Origin: Stentor coeruleus
Lineage: Eukaryota > Ciliophora > Heterotrichea > Heterotrichida > Stentoridae
Assembly (NCBI GenBank): GCA_001970955.1
Contig: MPUH01000151.1
Coordinates: 29,825 to 93,824 of the forward strand
Reading direction: 5' to 3'
Length of the DNA stretch: 64,000 bases
Every line of letters begins with the position of its first letter. The stretch's first letter is position 1. The position numbers and the translations under genes were made by a program. Positions 1 to 7,650 of this stretch are shown one piece after another. Under the pieces are notes generated by a model. It saw nothing but the letters and a program-made list of their open reading frames with translations. It did not search any database and was not told the DNA's origin.

Positions 1-425
1 TCGATGAGTGGTTTTTTATGGTTTTATGTTTGTGGGAAAACTTAAACATTTTATTCTTGTTTTGTATGGGATGAATTTATTATATAAAGGTTTGTAGTTT
101 ATTTTTATATAGTAATTAAGGGTATATGCTAAGATTAAATTATATTTATGATTTTGTATAGTTTAAATAAAGTGTGATCAGACATACAAACTTCTGTGTT
201 TGTAAACAAAAAAAGAGTTTAAATCTAATTTGTTCCTATACATAATCATATTCATTTTATATTTTTTCTAGTATCCTTTTGTTAATAAAATATATCCTTT
301 ACCAAAACACTAAAATCTACATTCCCATACCATAAACCCACACCATCTGCATCCATATCTTCCTCCACACAATAAAAAAAATAAAAACCTAATAAATTCC
401 AACCCTACTAAATATTAAAGAATAT
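1..425. other. intergenic, no gene seen
   Basis: AT-rich stretch with no credible reading frame or RNA gene. It lies downstream of the minus-strand citrate synthase stop. The first 250 bases are T/G-rich and the last 120 are A/C-rich. Confidence 0.6.
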
Positions 426-1751
426 TTAACTACTTTTCTGGCCTATTTCCTCAAGATTCTCCAAAGTCAAACTTCCTGGTCTTTCAATAGGAAGTCCTAA
501 CGCTCTATCCCACACCATATTCGCAGCAATTCCTAAAGATCTTGAAACTCCGAAAACCGCTGTATAAAATTCTAACTCACTAAGCCCATAATAATACATC
601 ACCGCTCCCATAATAGCATTAACATTAGGATATGGGTTTTTAATATCCCCAATATCCTTAAGGATTTTTGGGACAACCTTATAACAAATTTCTACAGCTT
701 TCAATGTTGGACAGTCTTCAATAACTTTATTAGCGAAATCCAACATTGCAATAAATCTTGGATCTGTTTGTCTAAGTACTGGATGACCATAGCCTGGGAT
801 GATTTTCCCATCTCTTAAATTTTGTCTAACATAAACTTCTACTGCTGCTTCTGTTGGGTCGTCTCCTACTATTTGACGAAGGTCTAATAACCATTTTAGG
901 CATTCTTGATTTGCTAAACCATGAAGAGGACCAGCTAAACCATTTAACCCGGCTGAATATGATTTGTAAGCGTCGGAAAGAGCGGAACCGACTAAGTGTG
1001 CGGCATGGCTACTAACGTTGCCTCCTTCATGATCACAGTGAAGGCAGAGGTTTAAACGCATCATTTCAAAGAAGTTGGTGTCTTCCCAGCCGAGCATGCG
1101 TGAGTAGTTTTCAGCCCAGTCAAGATCTTCTCTTGGTTCAATAGTTTTTCCATCCTTATACACATTCCTATATATTGTAGCAGCTATTGTTGGAACTTTA
1201 GCAACTAAATTAATAGAATCTTCAAGCATTGGTTTCCAATATTCTGATTTTTTCATTCCTTTGTTATATGCAACATCAAAATAGGAATTTTCTCCCAAAG
1301 CTAAAACTCCAAGAGATAATTGGGTCATAGGGTGCATGTTCTTAGGCAAACTTGCTAATAAACTTTTAACTTTTTCAGGTATTTTTGCCTTACTTGCAAG
1401 TTCTCCTCTAAGTTCTTCAACTTGCTCTTGTGTAGGAACATTTCCAGTTAGCAAAAGCCAGAACATAGATTCTGGTAATGGTTCACGATACTTTGCTGGC
1501 AATTGAACCTGACATTCAGGAATTGATAGACCACGAAATCGGATCCCTTTAAATGGATCTAAACGTGAGGTTTCAGTTAAAAGCGCCTTAACACTTCTCA
1601 TACCTCTAACCATTTGATCCAAAGTTATCTTATCAATTGGCACTGTTCCATGCTCTTTTTTAAGTTTTGTAAGTCTTTCACGATCAATCACAATTTTGTC
1701 TTCAAGAGCTTTACGCAGACTCGACACAGGCCTAGACAAAAACTTCAACAT
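426..1751 (-). CDS. citrate synthase, mitochondrial type, catalytic Asp replaced
   Basis: 441 residues, the usual length of mitochondrial citrate synthase, which condenses oxaloacetate and acetyl-CoA. A basic, Ser/Arg-containing N-terminus (MLKFLSRPVSSLRK) fits a mitochondrial presequence. Recognisable blocks are FKGIRFRGLSIPEC near residue 66, the first active-site His in LHCDHEGGNVSSH, the second in GPLHGLANQE, and FGVSRSLG plus RALGLPIERP near the C-terminus. The third catalytic residue, Asp in the family motif NVDAHSG, is Asn here (NVNAIMG), and the following His and Ser are also changed. Tetrahymena citrate synthase is known to double as a 14-nm filament protein, so a structural paralogue is possible; that is inference. 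The start ATG follows a TATATAA stretch. It is divergent from the FKBP gene across 131 bp. The family call is secure; enzymatic activity is not. Confidence 0.95.
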   Translation of the reverse strand: MLKFLSRPVSSLRKALEDKIVIDRERLTKLKKEHGTVPIDKITLDQMVRGMRSVKALLTETSRLDPFKGIRFRGLSIPECQVQLPAKYREPLPESMFWLLLTGNVPTQEQVEELRGELASKAKIPEKVKSLLASLPKNMHPMTQLSLGVLALGENSYFDVAYNKGMKKSEYWKPMLEDSINLVAKVPTIAATIYRNVYKDGKTIEPREDLDWAENYSRMLGWEDTNFFEMMRLNLCLHCDHEGGNVSSHAAHLVGSALSDAYKSYSAGLNGLAGPLHGLANQECLKWLLDLRQIVGDDPTEAAVEVYVRQNLRDGKIIPGYGHPVLRQTDPRFIAMLDFANKVIEDCPTLKAVEICYKVVPKILKDIGDIKNPYPNVNAIMGAVMYYYGLSELEFYTAVFGVSRSLGIAANMVWDRALGLPIERPGSLTLENLEEIGQKSS

Positions 1752-1882
1752 TTATATACATAATTCAATTTAATTTATTAAGAAGATATTAGCCAGACAT
1801 TAATATAATTGTATTGACCCAATAGTTGCTATTTTCTTATGTTTAGCTTATGATATAAAATGCTCTAAGATTTATATATAAA
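1752..1882. promoter_or_regulatory. 131-bp bidirectional promoter region
   Basis: Shared upstream DNA of two divergent genes. On the left arm the minus-strand ATG is preceded directly by TATATAA, and on the right arm the plus-strand ATG is preceded by TATATAAA. Both start codons therefore sit within a few bases of a TATA-like hexamer, a pattern repeated at many genes in this window. Confidence 0.45.
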
Positions 1883-2209
1883 ATGGGTATCCAAGTTTTG
1901 AAGATAAGAGAAGGAGATGGGGTGAATTTTCCAAAAAATGGGCAAGTTGTAAGAGTCCACTTTGACACATTTTTGGAAAATGGGAATAAAATCTCTTCTA
2001 GCAGAGATGATTCTCGACCTTTTAGCTTTGTTTTAGGAGATGGTGAAGTGATTAAAGCTTGGGATCAGGTTGTGGCTGAAATGAGTTTGGGGGAGATTAT
2101 TAGATTGAAAACTACTCCTGACATGGCTTATGGGCTTAAAGGTATACAGGGTCTTGTACCACAAAATGCTAATTTGACTTTTGATATTGAGCTAGTTAGT
2201 TTTATTTAA
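1883..2209 (+). CDS. FKBP12-type peptidyl-prolyl isomerase
   Basis: A single-domain FKBP of 108 residues, the size of FKBP12, expected to isomerise Xaa-Pro bonds in the cytosol. Visible family landmarks are GDGVNFPKNGQVVRVHF at the N-terminus, PFSFVLGDGEVIKAWDQ containing the pocket Trp, PDMAYG with the conserved Tyr of the 80s loop, and the last strand NLTFDIELV. Some pocket residues differ from FKBP12: the VHY Tyr is Phe, and the F-D pair of the 30s loop is I-S. Catalysis or FK506 affinity may therefore be altered. There is no targeting signal or extra domain. The gene is intronless and divergent from citrate synthase. Confidence 0.93.
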   Translation: MGIQVLKIREGDGVNFPKNGQVVRVHFDTFLENGNKISSSRDDSRPFSFVLGDGEVIKAWDQVVAEMSLGEIIRLKTTPDMAYGLKGIQGLVPQNANLTFDIELVSFI

Positions 2210-2470
2210 CAAATACTTACATAATAATTATATATCTAATAAGTTGTATTGAAAGGCTTTTCTGTTAATATTTAAAAGAAATTTGTTTGTGAAATAAGTT
2301 GTTTTGATTTTAAGTTTATGTGTGATATAGAGAAATTTTAATGAGCTTTTTTGTTTGGGGATTAAGTTTTTGATTATTTGGTTGATGGATATTGATAATT
2401 TTATTAATACTTTTTTGGATAAGTTATTAGGATTATTACGATATAGGATGAAGTTTTTTTAGTAGGTTTT

Positions 2471-3274
2471 ATGATAGATGATGATAATATAATGCAAGGG
2501 TTTTCTATGAGAATTGGGGGAAAGAAAGAACAGAAAAATACAGTTAAGACGAAGAAAGGGTTTGGTGTGGTGGAGAGTAGTGATGAGGAATCAGATGAAA
2601 TTAAGAAAACTAATAAGGATTTGATTAAGGCAAGTTTGTATAAGCAAAGCTACTCAACAGAAGCATGTGAAGCATTAGTTGAAGATCCTACAATTTTCTC
2701 TTATGATCTTTACAAATCAAAGCAAACTGAAGAACCTAAAAAAGAACAAGAAGATCGAACAGCCAAATATCATATTCATTTAAAAGAAATTGCCGAATTC
2801 AAAAAAAGAGAAAGAGAAATTATTAAAGAAAGAGTGGAAGCTAAACAAAGAGAGTTAGAAAAGGAAGAGTTTGGGGAATCTGAAATCTATTACACAGACA
2901 GCTATCTTAAATTTATGGAAGAAAACAAAAAGTTTGAAGAAAAACTTGATGAGTTCGATTTACATTCTGAGCTAACAAGTATTGAACATAAAAAGCCAGA
3001 AAACTTTCTCAATCGAATAATAGACGACAGAGACATAGAGCCTACAAAGAAACCAAAACTAAATGAAGAGTTAGAAGATTCCGACCGAAACTCCTTATCA
3101 CAGCTTCCACAATCCTTACTACAACCAATTAAAGACCCAATTTCTACTGAGGTTTATTCAGACAAACGAACAGAGTCCCAGTTATCTTGTGCAAAAGAAA
3201 GATACCTTATGAGAAAAAAAACCCAAGGTCAAACTGCACCCAAAATTCCATCAAATACTCTTCCAACATCCTAA
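2471..3274 (+). CDS. NSRP1/CCDC55-like nuclear speckle splicing regulator
   Basis: 267 residues, highly charged. The core near residues 65-150 matches the NSRP1 N-terminal domain: EDPTIFSYDLYKSK corresponds to the family's D-T-V-Y-E-Y-D, followed by KYHIHLKEIAEFKKRERE and EFGESEIYYTDSYLKFMEENK. Near the C-terminus CAKERYLMRKK corresponds to the family's A-R-D-R-Y-L-A-R-Q signature. NSRP1 proteins are nuclear RS-like splicing regulators in animals and plants. The Arg/Ser-rich middle of the human protein is missing, so this is a compact version. In a genome with 15-nt introns it would be a candidate modulator of an unusual spliceosome; that role is inference. The next gene starts 71 bp downstream on the same strand. 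Confidence 0.85.
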   Translation: MIDDDNIMQGFSMRIGGKKEQKNTVKTKKGFGVVESSDEESDEIKKTNKDLIKASLYKQSYSTEACEALVEDPTIFSYDLYKSKQTEEPKKEQEDRTAKYHIHLKEIAEFKKREREIIKERVEAKQRELEKEEFGESEIYYTDSYLKFMEENKKFEEKLDEFDLHSELTSIEHKKPENFLNRIIDDRDIEPTKKPKLNEELEDSDRNSLSQLPQSLLQPIKDPISTEVYSDKRTESQLSCAKERYLMRKKTQGQTAPKIPSNTLPTS

Positions 3275-3345
3275 GAAATTTCTTTAAGTATAAATATAAT
3301 CCTAAAAAACCACTAGTATCATTAGTAACTAACTTAAATGATAAA

Positions 3346-4749
3346 ATGGAGCATAAACAATCTAAGCCTCAAATTGAAACAAAAGCTTATATCGAAGCCC
3401 ATAATATTGAAATAACCATGGGTGATATGCTAAATACCCTAGTACACACAAAAGATCCAAATCCATTAATTTACATGATCAAATATCTTATTTCAATAAC
3501 CAGTCCTCAAGAACTACAAGAAAACTCCATCATAATAATACCTCGAGTCCAACACCAGAAAACCTCAGCACTCAAAGCTTCAGTGCCAAAGACTCAAGAA
3601 AACTCAGAACCAAAACCTCATTCTGATGATAAAAAACAACGCCCAAAATCAATACCTATTTTCCCTCATAACTCTAAGTCCATTATTCAAAAGCACATAA
3701 CTGAACCTTTATGGAATAAATTCTCTAATATAAAAACAAAGCTTAATCATGATCTTTATAATTGTCTTGTTATAGCATTACAACAACCTGAAAGTGTGTC
3801 AGGGATTTGTGTAGCTGATGCTGAATGTTATGAAATTTTTCATGAAATATTCGACCCTATATTAATCGACTTACAGCAATGGAGCCATTTAGATAAACAC
3901 AAAACTGTATTAGACCTTGGTTTTTTCAAATGTCAAAATCATGATCCAACAGGAGAGATTGTCAAAAGGATAACAATCAGTATAGACAGAAACCTTAAAG
4001 GATTTTCTTTTCCTATCGGATTATCTTATAATGAACGTTTACTAGTCAAAGATAAAATCCAAGAAATCCTCGAACCTTTTCTAGACAGTTCATTTAAGAA
4101 AATTGATTGTAATAGTAATGGACATACTGAGCCACACCTTATGGATTTATTTAAAGATAAGTTTTTACATACAGATCTAATTAAAGATTGGCCTCATGGA
4201 CGGGAATTATTTGTTTCTGATGACCTTACTATAGCTGTTAATCTAGAAAATCATATTCAATTTTATAGTAAAACTGATAATGGTGATCTGGAAAAAGCTT
4301 TTAATAAAGTTATAAACATAGCTGGGAAATTAAATTCTAGCTTTGAAAATAGTCACAAATATGGTTATTTAACTAGTAAACCTGAAATTATTGGTACTGG
4401 AATGCAAGTTAGTGTTATATTAAAACTTGAGAACCTTTTAAGGATTACAAATAGTTTCAAGTTTAAAATACTAGATTGCAATATATTAGATGGAAAGTTT
4501 GTAGAAATTTCAATGTATAAAACTTTAGGGGCTAGTGAAGATGAAGTATTTCAAGCTTTTGCTAATGCTATTGAGTTTTTTGTTATTGAAGAAAAAAAAC
4601 TTAAAATGAAAATGCAGATGGCAAATGGGGAGATTTTAGAAAATGGGGATGAGGAATATGAAAGAGCTGAGAGTTTAGAGAGAAAAAATGATGAGGTTGT
4701 TGTAGAAGATAATGAAGAAGAGGAGAAGATTTGTGTTGAACAAAATTAG
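3346..4749 (+). CDS. docking-domain phosphagen-kinase-like pseudoenzyme
   Basis: 467 residues from the first in-frame ATG (upstream in-frame codons contain no ATG). Residues about 8-55 (YIEAHNIEITMGDMLNTLVH) resemble an RIIa/Dpy-30-type dimerisation-docking domain as found in ciliary adenylate kinases and radial-spoke proteins. Residues about 120-450 follow the arginine/creatine kinase fold: VADAECYEIFHEIFDPI, DKHKT, RNLKGFSF, DWPHGRELF, LENHIQFYS, GYLTSKPEIIGTG and GASEDEVFQAFANAIEFFVIEEKKL. The nucleotide-binding SSRVRTGRS Arg cluster is lost (reads TISIDRN), the active-site Cys of TCPSNLGTG is Lys, and the RGTGGVDTA loop is gone. I infer a structural or regulatory axonemal protein, not an enzyme. 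The acidic tail is unlike the family. Confidence 0.8.
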   Translation: MEHKQSKPQIETKAYIEAHNIEITMGDMLNTLVHTKDPNPLIYMIKYLISITSPQELQENSIIIIPRVQHQKTSALKASVPKTQENSEPKPHSDDKKQRPKSIPIFPHNSKSIIQKHITEPLWNKFSNIKTKLNHDLYNCLVIALQQPESVSGICVADAECYEIFHEIFDPILIDLQQWSHLDKHKTVLDLGFFKCQNHDPTGEIVKRITISIDRNLKGFSFPIGLSYNERLLVKDKIQEILEPFLDSSFKKIDCNSNGHTEPHLMDLFKDKFLHTDLIKDWPHGRELFVSDDLTIAVNLENHIQFYSKTDNGDLEKAFNKVINIAGKLNSSFENSHKYGYLTSKPEIIGTGMQVSVILKLENLLRITNSFKFKILDCNILDGKFVEISMYKTLGASEDEVFQAFANAIEFFVIEEKKLKMKMQMANGEILENGDEEYERAESLERKNDEVVVEDNEEEEKICVEQN

Positions 4750-4888
4750 TTATTGAATAGTTAGAGTTATTATTTATATATGATTTTTTTGAGTGTATTT
4801 TGATATGGGATTTGGATTTTGAGTTGGTGTTTATTAAAGATTTTTAATGCAACTAAGAACTTATGGATTATTTTAGTAGATATTAGTA

Positions 4889-7221
4889 TTAGTTAGGAAT
4901 TTTACCATCTGGAGCTGTTTTTTTGATTTTACCATCAGGATATTTGCGTATTTTACTACCATCAGGGTATATTGTATCTTTCATCCCATTTGCAAATTCT
5001 ATATGCCTAATCCCACCCAACTCAACTTTTTGTATAGTCCCATCAGGGAAAATACTCTCCTCTTCTCCATCATTAAAAATACACTTAATAGTTCCATCAG
5101 GAAATGTTATTTCTTTCGTCCCATCAGTATAATGTTTCTCAGTCTGCCCATTAGCAAACTGAAACAATTGTAAACCATCAGGAAAAGTTGTCTGGACTGT
5201 TTTGTTTTCAAAAAAATGATACACAATTTTCCCATCTGGAAAAGCTTCTTTCTTATCCTTATTATTAAAATTCACAACAATATACCCATCAGGAAAAATT
5301 TCTTTTTTTACTCCATTACTAAAAAATATCTCCCTTTTCCCATCTTCATAAATTTTTTGAACTTTATTTTCTTCAACTATTTCTTGAATCCCTAATGTTT
5401 TAGGTTGATCAAAATTTATTTCAATAACAGGTGTATTGTTTTTTTTTATCCCAACCATTTTGCTTTCAATGATTTTTTTACCAGGTAATTTAAAACTAAA
5501 ACTTTGTAAGTCTTTAAAATTATCGATTTTTTTAAATTTTGGGGTCTCTTCTTTATGGAATTTGCATGATACACTTTTTATTATCCCAGCTTTTTTTTGA
5601 TGTGGCGGAGATTGCATGATACGATTTAAAGCATTTTCTTCAATGTCAGATTTGTCACTTATGCTTTTTTTTTCACCCAAAAGTTTTTCAAGTTCTTTGT
5701 TTTTGTTGCTTAGATCTTCGATTATATCTTTTAGACTTTCTATGGTTTTTGTGTATTTTTCCTCGTTTTTTATTAGGGTGTTTTTAAGGTTAAGGATTTC
5801 TTTTTTAAGTTTTTCATTTTCTAGATTCTCGTTTTGGACTTCGTTGTTTAGTTTTTCAATTTTTTTTTTCTCGTTGTTGAGTTTTTTTATTTCTTCGCTT
5901 TTCCATAGTTCTAAGCTTTTAACTTCAATTTCGCGCATTTTGTAAAAGTCTAAAGCGTCTTTTTCAAGTTTTGATTTTTTACTTTCAAGCTCTTTAGCTA
6001 GTTTTTTGTATCTGAGGAAGTCTTTGTTGTTTTCTTTGATATTTTTTAAAGGTAAAGGTTTGATTTCGGTATCTGAAAGGCTTTCTTCTGAGTTTTCATT
6101 AGCTTGACTATCAGAATCTTTTGATGAAATAGGCTTGTGGGTTCCTTTTTTTGGCTCTAGAGATGTTGATGAACGGGGTTTTATGCATAGTTTGCCTTTG
6201 CCACGTTTAAGAAATGTTTGTTTTGATTTAGGTGATTCAGATGCTTTTTGTAAATGATCAAAACTTGAGGTATGTTTTTTTTGCTGTGTTTTTTTTATAT
6301 CAGCTGGGGTTTCTTCATAAGAATTATCTTTTACATCCAGTTTTTCTTTTTCGAAATCATGGGTCAACTCCAGTTTTCCAGTATCTTCTAAGCTAATTAT
6401 TTCGCATTCATCAGTTTTTTCTGATTTTTGTTCGTCTTTCTTATACTTATTCTCTTTTTTCGGCTTTATATTCTGGCTTTTCCTTTTCAAAAACGAGTGT
6501 TTTGACTTAGATTCGCTTAAGCCTGGCTCAGGCTCAGAATTTTTTTTAATTTCTTCTTCAAGTAATTTTTCAAAAGGCATCGATAAAGACCTTATAGGTA
6601 TCTCATCATGATCATAAACAGGTCTTTTTGATTTATTTAACTCAAGTTTACTTTTACAAACTTCTTCATTATTAATACTTTCAATGGGAAATACTTTTTC
6701 TCCTATATTAAAGATATTCTCTTCTTTTATATTAGCTTTTTCGTCTTTAATAAAACTTTTTTCTTCATTAGAATATGACCTTTCTTGTTTTGTAAAAGAA
6801 TTTTCTCCTTTGATTAAGTTTTCTTGTTTTGGTGTGAAGCTTTCTGGATATTTTTTTGGGATTTGAGAATTTTCACTTGATGGGGTTTTTGGATTAGTAT
6901 TATAACAGTTTGCTAGTAATCTTAAATAATTAGCTTGCATTTCTATGTATTTAGAAGGATTAATTCCAACACACTTTTTTCTTCATTAGAATATGACCTT
7001 TCTTGTTTTGTAAAAGAATTTTCTCCTTTGATTAAGTTTTCTTGTTTTGGTGTGAAGCTTTCTGAATATTTTTTTGGGATTTGAGAATTTTCACTTGATG
7101 GGGTTTTTGGATTAGTATTGTAACAGTTTGCTAGTAATCTTAAATAATTAGCTTGCATTTCTATGTATTTAGAAGGATTAATTCCAACACTGCTTAGGTA
7201 CTTCAAGTAATTTGGGTCCAT
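4889..7221 (-). CDS. CPAP/SAS-4-like centriole protein, frame broken by a 218-bp tandem duplication
   Basis: The C-terminal ~190 residues are a TCP10/CPAP G-box domain: about ten beta-strand repeats each carrying FPDG, YPDG or FANG (KEIFPDGYIVVNF, KEITFPDGTIKCIF). A coiled coil precedes it, with a long Lys/Glu/Ser-rich N-terminal half before that. CPAP/SAS-4 sets centriole and basal-body length and binds tubulin and STIL through this domain. The true N-terminus is MDPNYLKYLSSVGINPSKYIE at 7221, but a 218-bp tandem copy (6755-6972 and 6973-7190) shifts the frame. Collapsing one copy gives a continuous 704-residue frame (2115 nt). Without that, an internal ATG at 6940 yields 683 residues. A STIL homologue lies at 61.8 kb. 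The start is preceded by TATAAAA. Confidence 0.88.
6755..7190. repeat. 218-bp perfect-abutting tandem duplication
   Basis: 6755-6972 and 6973-7190 are the same 218 bp with two substitutions that I can see (G at 6847 versus A at 7065; A at 6902 versus G at 7120). The copies abut exactly. Because 218 is not a multiple of three, the duplication frameshifts the CPAP gene. It resembles the N-linked overlap duplications elsewhere in this scaffold and may be an unmerged contig overlap between alleles; a real slippage duplication is the alternative. Confidence 0.9.
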
Positions 7222-7650
7222 TTTTATATCGATTATATGTTTATGATAAAAATAGCGATTTTGTTTATGGGAAATTTATAGGCAATTTATACTTACTTCT
7301 AATTATTAAAATCAATTTCACTAAATTTTTAAAACTTTGCTTAGTACATTACTTTTCAATTCTTATTGAAAAAATAGTAAAAACTTAAATAACTTTGAAA
7401 TTGTTTTTAATATAACTTAGTATTTTCCATCCTATCAAATTGCTATCTCAATATTTACAATGAATTTATAACTTTATCATATATTATTTAAAAGTCTCAT
7501 TTACTAGATCAAAAATCTAAAAGCATCCTCAAACATACCCACATTTATTATATTTTTAATCAAGTTAACTTTAAGTGTTAGTTAAAATTTATTCAGCTAT
7601 AAATAATTTCTCCAAATCATTAAACTATTACCTAACTAAATAACTAAAAT
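7222..7650. other. intergenic, CPAP upstream region
   Basis: AT-rich DNA between the CPAP start and the 3' end of the intron-array gene, both on the minus strand. On the minus strand the first 50 bases upstream of the CPAP ATG contain TATAAAA. No other structure was seen. Confidence 0.5.

Noticed and set aside
2471-4749. NSRP1 and phosphagen-kinase frames as one fused gene
   Set aside because: The overlap of the two frames comes only from non-ATG codons; real starts leave a 71-bp gap and each protein has its own complete family ends.
5616-5945. 109-residue Ser/Phe/Leu-rich plus-strand frame looking like a membrane protein
   Set aside because: Antisense of the Lys/Glu coiled coil of CPAP; AAA/GAA codons read as Phe/Ser/Leu on the other strand.
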